Shown: positions 1 through 7,238 of the stretch, piece by piece
How positions within the stretch are numbered: the stretch's first letter is position 1
How the letters are laid out: the number at the start of each line of letters is the position of its first letter
Assembly: GCF_001429285.1 (NCBI RefSeq)
Contig: NZ_LMJJ01000008.1
Span: 1 to 64,000, forward strand
DNA from: Ensifer sp. Root278
GTDB lineage: Bacteria; Pseudomonadota; Alphaproteobacteria; Rhizobiales; Rhizobiaceae
Length of the DNA: 64,000 nt
Reading direction: 5' to 3'
The notes under the pieces: model-generated
The model's input: the letters and a program-made list of their open reading frames with translations, nothing else
The model's database searches: none
Told to the model about the DNA's origin: nothing
Program-made: the position numbers and the translations under genes

Positions 1-20
1 GTAAGCGACAAGCCGGGGCC
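1..20. repeat. IS66 left terminal inverted repeat
   Basis: The outer 12 bases match the reverse complement of 2487-2498 exactly; the inner 8 bases diverge. The gtaagcg start is typical of IS66-family ends. Confidence 0.88.
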
Positions 21-22
21 GT

Positions 23-1612
23 TCAGGCGGCGTAGTTCCACGGCATGAGCGCGTCAATATCGCTGCTGGGCCATCCATTTGCGAGGCGCTCAAGTGTCTG
101 GGTAAGCCAGGCTTGCGGATCGACGGCATTCATCTTTGCTGTCTGCAGGAGTGTCGCGATCGTAGCCCAGGTCCTGCCGCCGCCGTCGCTGCCAGCGAAG
201 AGGCTATTTTTTCTGGTGATGGCCTGGGGTCTGATAGCTCGCTCGACAATGTTGGAGTCGAGCTCGACACGGCCCTCGGTCAGGAAGCGCTCGAATATGT
301 CGCGACGCGATATGGCATACCGGAGAGCTTCGGCGAGTTTGGATTTTCCCGACACCCGCGGCAAAGTTGCCTGCCAGAGTGTGAAGAGGTCACGGACGAT
401 CGCCGCCGAACTTTCCTGACGCGCTGCGACACGAGCTTCGGGACTTTGGCCGCGGACGGTTTCTTCGATTTCCCAGAGCCTCGCCATACGCTCGACCGTC
501 TCTGTGGCGACCTTCGAGCTCTTCGCCGCGTGCAATTCGTAGAACTTCCGCCGGCTATGTGACCAGCAGCCAGCCAGGACAACGCCGTCGTTGCCTCCAT
601 CCTTGCGGACAAGCTTGCTGTAAGCACCATACCCGTCAACCTGCAGGATGCCGCGATAGCCGCTCAGATGTCGTGCGACGCACTCGGTCGCTCGACTGTC
701 TTCAAAGCGATAGGCCACCAACGGCGGACCGCTGCCTCCGAAAGTGCGGTCATCCCTGGCGTAAGCCCATAGCCATGCTGTCTTTGCCGACCCGGACCCA
801 GGCGCAAGTGTCGGCAAGGTCGTTTCATCGGCAAAGATCCGCTCCGCCTTCTTGATCTCGTTCAGGATGTAATCGGCAAGGATGTCGAGTTCGAACCCCA
901 ACTTGCCCATCCATTGGGCCATGAGCTTGCGGTCAAGTTCGACCTTGTCACGCGCGTAGATCGCTTCCTGGCGATAAAGCGGAAGGCCATCGGCATATTT
1001 GGAGACCGCGATCTGGGCCAGAAGTGCTTCTGTTGGAATGCCGCCTTCGATGATGTGTGCGGGAGCCGCGGCCTGGATGACGCCGTCCTCGTTCCTAAAG
1101 GCGTACTTGGGACGACGCGTGACGATAACACGGAACCTGGCTGCGACGACATCGAGCCGTTCGGAGACGTCTTCTCCGATCAGGATCTTCTGCTTGCCCG
1201 CATGCTCCGGCAACTCTTCCGGCTCGATCACGATCTCGACGCGCTCAAGATGCGGCGCGAAGCCCTTGCGTGGCCGTGGTGCACGCTTGCCGTCCGCATT
1301 CCCGCGGCCCTTCGTGACCTGGGCCTTTATCGCCGCAATGCCGGTCTCGATCTCCTCGAAGACAAAGGCATGCTGCTCGTCATCGACCGGGGACGCCAGC
1401 TTTTCCGAACGCCGTCCAAAGCGGGCCCGATCAAAAGCCTTCAGGATTTGCGTCAGCCGCTCGATGCGTTCGTCGGCGTCAGCGTTCCGGGCCTCGAGGT
1501 CATCAACCTGCTTTTCCAAAGCCTCGACGCGGGCTGCCTTTTCGGCCATGGCGAGAACCATAGCTTTCAGGGCCTCTACATCATCCGGGAGCTCGATCTC
1601 GGGTCGCGTCAT
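23..1612 (-). CDS. tnpC: IS66 family transposase TnpC
   Basis: A 529-residue transposase, the usual length for IS66 TnpC. The N-terminus (about 10-60) is a Leu/Glu-rich coiled coil. It is followed by the basic RARFGRRSEKL segment typical of the family, then the DDE-type core with DETTLP (about 265), QVDGYGAY (about 325) and GCWSHSRRKFYE (about 350). The C-terminal LDSNIVERAIRP and KNSLFAGSDGGG segments are IS66 hallmarks. The stop lies just inside the left inverted repeat. It forms a leftward operon with tnpA and tnpB and shows no frameshift. Confidence 0.95.
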   Translation of the reverse strand: MTRPEIELPDDVEALKAMVLAMAEKAARVEALEKQVDDLEARNADADERIERLTQILKAFDRARFGRRSEKLASPVDDEQHAFVFEEIETGIAAIKAQVTKGRGNADGKRAPRPRKGFAPHLERVEIVIEPEELPEHAGKQKILIGEDVSERLDVVAARFRVIVTRRPKYAFRNEDGVIQAAAPAHIIEGGIPTEALLAQIAVSKYADGLPLYRQEAIYARDKVELDRKLMAQWMGKLGFELDILADYILNEIKKAERIFADETTLPTLAPGSGSAKTAWLWAYARDDRTFGGSGPPLVAYRFEDSRATECVARHLSGYRGILQVDGYGAYSKLVRKDGGNDGVVLAGCWSHSRRKFYELHAAKSSKVATETVERMARLWEIEETVRGQSPEARVAARQESSAAIVRDLFTLWQATLPRVSGKSKLAEALRYAISRRDIFERFLTEGRVELDSNIVERAIRPQAITRKNSLFAGSDGGGRTWATIATLLQTAKMNAVDPQAWLTQTLERLANGWPSSDIDALMPWNYAA

Positions 1613-1686
1613 GGGTCAGATCAGAGCATATTTTGCCGTGATCCGCCCGCGGTTTCAGGCACCTGATTCACTTCGCCGCAGTGGTT

Positions 1687-2031
1687 TTACCCAACAATCT
1701 CGGGAGGCTTGACTGGCGTCGACCGCACCCGCTTCCAGTCCATACCATCCACCAAAGCCAGAAGCTGGGCATGATTCAGCTGGACGCGGCTGTGGCCGAT
1801 ACGTGGCCAGCAGAACTGAGCTTTCTCTAGCCGTTTGGCATAAAGGCAGACGCCCGAGCCATCCCACCATACGATCTTGATCCGGTCTGCTCGTTTCGCC
1901 CGAAAGACATAGAGCGCTCCGTTGAACGGATCACTGCCAGCATCCCGCACCAGCGAAAGCAGGCTGTCCGGCCCCTTGCGGAAGTCGATCGGATGGCTCG
2001 CAAGGAAGACCTTCACGCCTGACGGGATCAT
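1687..2031 (-). CDS. tnpB: IS66 family accessory protein TnpB
   Basis: A 114-residue TnpB (Orf2) protein of the IS66 family. The N-terminal PSGVKVFLASHPIDFRKG and the central LYVFRAKRADRIKIVWWDG and VCLYAKRLEK stretches are diagnostic. It is required with TnpA and TnpC for IS66 transposition, but its biochemical role is unsettled. Its ATG overlaps the tnpA stop (ATGA at 2028-2031), implying translational coupling. The length is normal and the frame intact. Confidence 0.93.
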   Translation of the reverse strand: MIPSGVKVFLASHPIDFRKGPDSLLSLVRDAGSDPFNGALYVFRAKRADRIKIVWWDGSGVCLYAKRLEKAQFCWPRIGHSRVQLNHAQLLALVDGMDWKRVRSTPVKPPEIVG

Positions 2032-2414
2032 GCCGAGCGTACCGCTCGGATAACGCGCTGCAAATGCGCCTCGTCGATCTCAGCACCGGCCCGGATTACA
2101 ACGTCGCCGATGACCACCTCGACGACAGAGCTGACCCCGATCATCGATCTCTGTCCACTTTCAGCCGACGCCACATGGTCCGGCTCGCTCTCGTTCAGAA
2201 GGTCTCGCCGCCACCGGTAGAGTTGAGAGGGCGTAATCCCGATCCGTCGTGCGATCGCCGAGATATTCACTCCAGGCCGGCAAGCCTCCTCAACGGCCTC
2301 CACCTTAAATTCGTCAGACCAGAAACGTCGCAACTGGCGGGGAGAACCCTCAAGTCGATCCGTTACCGCCTCAATCATATGGATCATTCTAGGGCTAGCC
2401 GTAGGCGTAGACAT
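2028..2414 (-). CDS. tnpA: IS66 family DNA-binding protein TnpA
   Basis: A 128-residue TnpA of the IS66/IS3-like orfA type. Residues about 30-75 form a helix-turn-helix: RRFWSDEFKVEAVEEA, then ISAIARRIGITPSQLYRWRR, the standard transposase_8 pattern that binds the element ends. It is the promoter-proximal gene of the IS66 operon, starting about 85 bases inside the right inverted repeat. An earlier in-frame methionine pair (residues 10 and 13) leaves the exact start slightly open. Confidence 0.9.
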   Translation of the reverse strand: MSTPTASPRMIHMIEAVTDRLEGSPRQLRRFWSDEFKVEAVEEACRPGVNISAIARRIGITPSQLYRWRRDLLNESEPDHVASAESGQRSMIGVSSVVEVVIGDVVIRAGAEIDEAHLQRVIRAVRSA

Positions 2415-2478
2415 AGATCCTCACAGTCAGAGAAATCAGATGCCTGCCATAGCGTGACGTCCATCACCCCTGCCAGAT

Positions 2479-2498
2479 GGGGTCTCCTTGTCGCTTAC
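2479..2498. repeat. IS66 right terminal inverted repeat
   Basis: This stretch ends in cttgtcgcttac, the exact inverse of the left tip. The reading frame of an interrupted IS3-type transposase resumes immediately after 2498, which fixes the element boundary. Confidence 0.88.
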
Positions 2499-2773
2499 GT
2501 TTCAACGGTCGGATGCGCGACGAGTTGCTCAACGAGAGCCTGTTCTTCGGCCTCGATCATGCCCGCAGCGCCATTGCTGACTGGGCTGCCGACTATAACC
2601 ATTTCCGGCCACACTCGTCGCTCGGATACCAAACCCCGGCAGGATACGCCGGGATCATCGCCGCAACCGGCTCCAACGCTGCGCAAGATGAAAGCTTCGC
2701 GTTTCCGCCGGTTGCTCCCGCCGCGCCATTTGGCGTATTCAAACCCGCCGAGACTCTAATCGCCGCCGGATGA
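2499..2773 (+). pseudogene. IS3-family transposase OrfB, 3' fragment cut by IS66
   Basis: The frame read from 2499 gives the C-terminal part of an IS3-type integrase-core transposase: FNGRMRDELLNESLF, then HARSAIADWAADYN and FRPHSSLGYQTPAGY. The last holds the conserved post-catalytic NxxRPHSxLGYxTP motif. The 5' part, with the first catalytic Asp residues, should lie left of the IS66 element, outside the window. The reading frame enters directly from the IS66 right end, so the disruption is by insertion and not by gradual decay. Confidence 0.88.
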
Positions 2774-2886
2774 AACTTCGGTGGCAGGTCACTTCATGCC
2801 CGTCTCCTCGTTGTGACGGACTCTACCAAAATTTGGAGGAAGATCAGGGTCTCAGGTCACAGGCGAACGAAGGTCGATCCCGCGAG

Positions 2887-2946
2887 ACTGTCCGCGATTT
2901 AGTGAAACGACTGTCCGGGATTTACCGGAATCGCTGTCCCGTTAAT
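2887..2946. repeat. Three 23-bp-spaced repeats resembling an IS21-type end
   Basis: actgtccgcgattta (2887-2901) recurs as actgtccgggattta (2910-2924) and weakly as gctgtcccgttaa (2933-2945), each offset by 23 bp. Multiple short direct repeats of the tgtc type near the end are characteristic of IS21-family termini. No istA or istB gene accompanies them, so this is read as the stranded end of a lost element. That identity is inference. Confidence 0.5.
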
Positions 2947-2958
2947 CCGAAATCCGCA

Positions 2959-2976
2959 GCTAACGACGTCGTTAGC
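2959..2976. repeat. 18-bp perfect palindrome in IS debris
   Basis: gctaacgacgtcgttagc is self-complementary over all 18 bases. It lies 13 bp after the 23-bp repeats. It could be a protein-binding site of the lost element or the centre of an excision junction; nothing in the sequence decides. Confidence 0.5.
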
Positions 2977-3122
2977 GACGTGTCTTAGGCCATCAAGCCG
3001 CTATTCGGCAGGCGGTGCCAATCGGGCGCTTACAGTCGAAGACACCCACCATCCGCACTTGGCCTACCCTCTGCAACCCCGGCCAGCGCCGAGCAGGCCA
3101 AGCGCTGATCTACACCACCAGG

Positions 3123-3168
3123 GGGGTCAAAATTGGATGCCGATAAGGGGTGAATTTTGGACGCTGAT
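3123..3168. repeat. Pair of 24-bp-spaced repeats, IS21-like terminus
   Basis: ggggtcaaaattggatgccgat (3123-3144) is followed by the related ggggtgaattttggacgctgat (3147-3168) at 24-bp spacing, with gattgaca directly after. This layout resembles the multiple terminal repeats of rhizobial IS21-family elements. No transposase gene is attached. Function and family are inferred from pattern only. Confidence 0.45.
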
Positions 3169-3178
3169 TGACACACTG

Positions 3179-3289
3179 GCGTGGTTGACGCAGACGCTCG
3201 AGCGCATCGCGGCCGGTTGGCAAGCGAGCCATATCGACGCATTGATGCCCTGGAACTTCAAGAAGTAACGGCCTCACGTCACCGCTTAC
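3179..3289 (+). pseudogene. IS66 tnpC 3' fragment plus terminal repeat
   Basis: Thirty codons from 3179 encode AWLTQTLERIAAGW and then IDALMPWNFKK. This matches the last residues of the intact TnpC at 23-1612 (AWLTQTLERLANGW, IDALMPWNYAA), but on the opposite strand and with divergent codons. The stop is followed at 3281-3289 by accgcttac, matching the IS66 tip. It is the right end of a second, older IS66 element whose remainder was deleted at an IS21-like junction. Confidence 0.85.
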
Positions 3290-3296
3290 GAACGAG

Positions 3297-3947
3297 CTAC
3301 GGTTTTTTCAAAACGGTTACACAATCGAGGTCGGAAACATCGCCCCAACAATGCACAGTTTGGTCAGCTATGATGAAGCCCACAGCTTTGGAAATATTCG
3401 AAAAGATTTCCGCAGACATATAATTTCGCCAGTGTGGGCTATTTCTAAAGTTCGCACCAGAGCCGCCGGCAGTGTAGTTTGAATGATGAACTAAAGCATA
3501 GCCGCCCGGCTTCAACACCCTAAAAAACTCCGGAAGGTATGCCTTTACGATCTTTGGTGGGAAATGCACCATGCTGTCAAAAGTATACACGAACGTACAA
3601 AATTTATCCGGAATATCGCGGAGGTCATATCCATTACATTCCTTTATGGAAACTCTCGGATTGTTAACGTATTTTTTCTTGCAGTAATCAATGTTGTGCT
3701 TGTTGACGTCTACCATGGTGACCTTTTCGGCCCAAGCCAATAAGAAGTCTGTATTGCGACCATACCCACATGCGAAGTCAATCACGTGGCTGTAGTCGAT
3801 CGGGTGGCGTGTTCTTGCGGGTTCGATAAATTGGTCCCAATGCACTTGCATGTCGCGGGCCGCCGCGCCGTGGTAAGCTTCGGCGACGTCCTCGCCCCAA
3901 AGTAAGCTATTCCTTTTCACAAGGTTTTTAAGGCTATTGAAGAACAT
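3297..3947 (-). CDS. SAM-dependent class I methyltransferase
   Basis: A 216-residue protein with a Rossmann methyltransferase core. Motif I is VIDFACGYGRNT (about 55-66). The acidic end of beta 2 is TMVDVNKHN (about 78), and DSMVHFPPKIV precedes the LKPGGYALVHHSN segment (about 145), as in Methyltransf_11/25 proteins. The acceptor is unknown; because it is the last gene of a minus-strand polysaccharide block, a sugar hydroxyl or carboxyl is plausible. It abuts IS debris at 3289, so its downstream context has been lost. Codon use is AT-richer than in the exo genes. Confidence 0.82.
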   Translation of the reverse strand: MFFNSLKNLVKRNSLLWGEDVAEAYHGAAARDMQVHWDQFIEPARTRHPIDYSHVIDFACGYGRNTDFLLAWAEKVTMVDVNKHNIDYCKKKYVNNPRVSIKECNGYDLRDIPDKFCTFVYTFDSMVHFPPKIVKAYLPEFFRVLKPGGYALVHHSNYTAGGSGANFRNSPHWRNYMSAEIFSNISKAVGFIIADQTVHCWGDVSDLDCVTVLKKP

Positions 3948-4012
3948 ACTTGACTCTCAAACGTGCGGTGCAATTCGACAGCCGCATAGCACGTCCTGCC
4001 TTCGAAGTGAAC

Positions 4013-5062
4013 TCAAACACTGCGTAGTGCACGGAATTGGGCTTTTTGAATGAAATGAAAGAGGATCAGATCCGACTCCAGCAAATGGGCGGCTGTGCTA
4101 ATTTCTCTCAGAATATCAGCTAATTGGTGTACTGCCTCGAGTTGGAGTTTCATCCGCACCGCACCCTCTGGCAGGCCGAGTAATTCGGCAATGTTCCGGG
4201 CATAAGTGCTGTCGTCTTGGCCGGAATCGAAGAGCGTGAATTGAGATAATGTATCGAGCGCGCTGACGACAGAGTCCAGACGCGCGGGTTCCGAGGGATT
4301 CGACGCTACCAGTTGCTGCGTGAAGGGTGATGAAAGAACGCCGATGGCGTCCTTCGGTGCCTGACGGATTGCGCGGCGCACAGCCGATTCGTCACGCGTG
4401 TCGAGGCCATTGAAGTACCCGATGACTGGCGCGAAGATGGTGCTGTCCCGTTCCGGCACAAATGCAAATTTATGTTGGCTGTACCGGCTAAATATAATGA
4501 GACGCAACGCGAGTTCGTAGAATGGGTCGCGCAGGCCAATCATAGTCACGTCGATGTTGTAGTCGATGTAGACTCGAAAGTTTTTTAGTAGGATTCTGCC
4601 CGCGATGTAGATCGACGGTTGGTGAAGAATCTCCAGCATCTGGCGGACAGTCTCAAATCCATACCGTTCCACGCGGTGCTCGAAGAATTGAAAATGATGC
4701 TTTAGACTTAAGTCTATTTCGCTGTGTGGTACGTAGGACGTCTCCACGCGAAGGACTTTCTTTGAGATGTTCTCCGGAGACGCACGGCGGTAGAAAACCA
4801 AACCTGTTTCTGGGTCTGAAATCTCTACTGATGGAGCAGAGCTGATCCCAGGCACGTTTTGCTCGTTCAGCACAAACGCCACATTGCCAGTCTCGTGCAG
4901 CCCCTGGGCATATGCGCCCTCAACATAAAGCCAGCAAGCTATTTCAATCGCCTCGACAGACCCGTTGATCCTCACGACTACTTTGGGTTTCGTCGAAAAG
5001 CCGTCCGGCACGAGATAGCCGTGGATCTCGGCTCCGGTGTCTTGATGAACGCTAAAATTCAT
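4013..5062 (-). CDS. Unrecognised 349-residue protein in polysaccharide block
   Basis: I do not recognise this family. The N-terminal 110 residues look beta-rich (KVVVRINGSVEAIEI, then VEISDPETGLVFYRR). The remainder is mostly helical with alternating charged and hydrophobic residues (FEHRVERYGFETVRQMLEIL; LLGLPEGAVRMKLQLEAVHQL). I see no signal peptide, no convincing membrane segment and no nucleotide-binding motif. It sits between the KpsE-like gene at 5286 and the methyltransferase at 3297 on the same strand, so a role in capsule-type polysaccharide modification or assembly is a guess from position. No clear ribosome site precedes the ATG. Confidence 0.6.
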   Translation of the reverse strand: MNFSVHQDTGAEIHGYLVPDGFSTKPKVVVRINGSVEAIEIACWLYVEGAYAQGLHETGNVAFVLNEQNVPGISSAPSVEISDPETGLVFYRRASPENISKKVLRVETSYVPHSEIDLSLKHHFQFFEHRVERYGFETVRQMLEILHQPSIYIAGRILLKNFRVYIDYNIDVTMIGLRDPFYELALRLIIFSRYSQHKFAFVPERDSTIFAPVIGYFNGLDTRDESAVRRAIRQAPKDAIGVLSSPFTQQLVASNPSEPARLDSVVSALDTLSQFTLFDSGQDDSTYARNIAELLGLPEGAVRMKLQLEAVHQLADILREISTAAHLLESDLILFHFIQKAQFRALRSV

Positions 5063-5285
5063 TTAGTTGCGCTGTGTGGTCCGTGTAGCTGCGTTTATAT
5101 CAATTGCACAGCGCAGACAAGCGAGTTGCGGGTGGCTCCGGGCACGCGGTCTCACTTGGCGCGCTAGCTGCGTGTGCATCGATTCTTTCCAATCCGAGGT
5201 TATGACATTGCAAATGTGTGAGACACCTTCCGACCCGTCTAGACAAAAGAAGAAACAGGGTCCCTACGACGCTGCGCTCGACCGA

Positions 5286-6554
5286 TTAGTCCAACTTGTT
5301 GCGAATTGTTAAGACTGCACCGCATGCACTGGCGCAAATCGCCGCCCAAAGCAGAAACCACAAAAATAACGCCAAGGGAACATTTGGTGAGGTACTTTTA
5401 TCGGGCAACGTCGGATCAGTAAAATTATCTACATAAATCAGTTGCAAGGAGCTAACCAATTTGACTTTCTCTAGCTCCCTTATTGCAGATTCTAGTTTGT
5501 TCTGCGCGATCTTTAGTTCGAGTTTTAATTTATCGAAAACGCTAGAGTAATCTGCAAGATTTCCGGACGTTTCAGTTGATGTGCCCGCAGCCTTCGCCCC
5601 GAGTTCTCGCGCCTGCTCTTCAAGTGCCGCGAGCCTTCGGTCCATGTCGGCCAACTGCGGTGCTTCTTTGTCGAGGCTAAGGCTCAATGCTTCGCGGCGG
5701 CTTCTCAGTTGTGCGATGTCGGACTCTACGCTCGTCAGGGTTGTTAATATACTCTCGGCCGAGAGATCTATGTCAAAAACGCCCGTGAGATTTTGAGTAT
5801 CTCTGAGTTTTCCTCTCAGAGCTGCAACTTCAGTTGTGGCCGTTTCCACGTCCTGTTGTGCGGACACAAGAAGGTCATTCCACATACCGGAACTAAGTTT
5901 ATTGATCTGGACCTCGGAAAGCCGCAGTACGAGTTCCACGAGTCTTTGTGCCTCGTCGGGAGCGAAAGCCGTCACCTCCAATTCGACGATACCGCTCTTC
6001 GGGTTCACTGATGCCGAATAACGATCCTTCCAGTATTCTAATGTCTCATCTTGGGTGGCGTCAGATGCGAGGCCTGAGAACACGTCGATGTTGGCGCGAC
6101 CGAACACTTCTTTCAGATCAATATTCTTTTGGAGATCTTGTATTATTGAGGGACTGCCCAGGTAGTTAAGCAAGACGGCAGTATCCTGGACAATTTTTGC
6201 TTTAGGCTCAACGGTGCTAGTTGAGTACCGATCTCGGGACAAAATTGGGGCGGACGAGCGTACAATGAAGCGTACCTCAGATACGTATCCCGGGCTCACC
6301 ATGAAGGCGTAGTAGCCGAGCCCCCCGATCATAGGGAGAACGAATGTCCCGGCGAAGATTGCGGCGAGAAGGACGGTAAACACTCGGTCGCGCGCACGCG
6401 GGGCTAGCCCAGCTAAGCGGTAGAGATTGCGCCGGCTCCTGTTTTCGAATGTCAGCGCGCGGGCATAAGCACTTAAGGCCGCAGCCATCCTTTGGCTGCG
6501 ACCAATCACGCTAGCCACTTCTGATTTCACGATAAGCTGGTTTTCGTCTTTCAC
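5286..6554 (-). CDS. KpsE/RkpR-like capsule export inner-membrane protein (copy 1)
   Basis: A 422-residue protein with the polysaccharide co-polymerase layout. A cytosolic N-terminus of about 60 residues is followed by a membrane segment near 60-85 (VLLAAIFAGTFVLPMIGGL), a long periplasmic region with coiled coil (about 225-375, many Leu/Glu/Arg heptads) and a second membrane segment near the C-terminus (LALFLWFLLWAAICAS). KpsE proteins bridge the ABC transporter to the outer-membrane channel in ABC-dependent capsule export. It follows the KpsT-like ATPase by 26 bp. A second, distinct KpsE-like protein lies at 7239-8453. Confidence 0.8.
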   Translation of the reverse strand: MKDENQLIVKSEVASVIGRSQRMAAALSAYARALTFENRSRRNLYRLAGLAPRARDRVFTVLLAAIFAGTFVLPMIGGLGYYAFMVSPGYVSEVRFIVRSSAPILSRDRYSTSTVEPKAKIVQDTAVLLNYLGSPSIIQDLQKNIDLKEVFGRANIDVFSGLASDATQDETLEYWKDRYSASVNPKSGIVELEVTAFAPDEAQRLVELVLRLSEVQINKLSSGMWNDLLVSAQQDVETATTEVAALRGKLRDTQNLTGVFDIDLSAESILTTLTSVESDIAQLRSRREALSLSLDKEAPQLADMDRRLAALEEQARELGAKAAGTSTETSGNLADYSSVFDKLKLELKIAQNKLESAIRELEKVKLVSSLQLIYVDNFTDPTLPDKSTSPNVPLALFLWFLLWAAICASACGAVLTIRNKLD

Positions 6555-6580
6555 GTTTTTCTCCGCGCCGGTACGTGCCG

Positions 6581-7234
6581 CTAGCGATTTAGGCGCATAT
6601 ACGTCGCTATGCCTTCCTCAACATCATTGAATTGGACCAAATGACCGTCAATCAATACGATTGCGACGTCGCAGTAGTCTTTGATTGTAGTCATGTCATG
6701 CGAGATCATGATGACGTCAGATTTGGCGCGCCGGGCTCTAAAGGCGTCCCGGCACCGTCTTTGGAAATTGGCGTCGCCAACTGCTGTGATTTCGTCGACC
6801 AAATAACAATCAAATTCAATGGCCATCGAAAGGCCAAATGCAAAACGGGACATCATCCCCGATGAGTAGGTCCGCAACGGTTCATTGATATAGCTGCCGA
6901 TTTCTGCAAACTCTGCCACAAACCTAAGAACGCGGTTGTGATCTTCACCATAAGCCCGCGCGACAAACTTGAGGTTCTCTTTTCCGCTCAGTTGGTTGTT
7001 CAGGCCATTTGCGAAACCAAGTGGCCATGACACACGCACTTGACGGTGAACACGTCCTTTGTTGGGAAGCTCCGCGCCGGAAATCAGGCGCATTGTTGTA
7101 GACTTTCCTGCTCCATTCACCCCCAAGAGTCCGTAGGACTGTCCGGCACTGAAGTGCACGGATTGGTTGCGCAGGATATAGCGACGATGCGCGGCGGTTC
7201 TATAAAATTTCGTCACATTATCGAGCGTAATCAT
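6581..7234 (-). CDS. KpsT-like polysaccharide ABC transporter ATPase
   Basis: A 217-residue ATPase of the KpsT/RkpS type, normal length for the family. Walker A is GVNGAGKST (about 38-46), the signature is YSSGM (about 122), and Walker B is YLVDEITAVGD (about 143) with MISHDMTTI as the H-loop. The short Q-loop region and the GYG-free centre fit capsule exporters. It would power export of a lipid-linked polysaccharide. Its start is 4 bp after the stop of the upstream KpsE-like gene, so the two are coupled. The matching permease (KpsM) is not in the window. Confidence 0.9.
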   Translation of the reverse strand: MITLDNVTKFYRTAAHRRYILRNQSVHFSAGQSYGLLGVNGAGKSTTMRLISGAELPNKGRVHRQVRVSWPLGFANGLNNQLSGKENLKFVARAYGEDHNRVLRFVAEFAEIGSYINEPLRTYSSGMMSRFAFGLSMAIEFDCYLVDEITAVGDANFQRRCRDAFRARRAKSDVIMISHDMTTIKDYCDVAIVLIDGHLVQFNDVEEGIATYMRLNR

Positions 7235-7238
7235 GTCG

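Larger units (their letters stand above)
1..2498 (-). mobile_element. IS66-family insertion sequence, complete
   Basis: A full IS66-type element with the three genes tnpA, tnpB and tnpC read leftwards. Its ends are inverted: the first 12 bases of the window (gtaagcgacaag) reappear as the reverse complement ending at 2498. The element therefore begins exactly at window base 1, so the left target-site copy lies outside. It splits an IS3-type transposase gene whose 3' part resumes at 2499. IS66 elements normally duplicate 8 bp of target; the right-hand candidate is 2499-2506 (gtttcaac). All three genes look intact, so the copy may be active. Confidence 0.93.
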
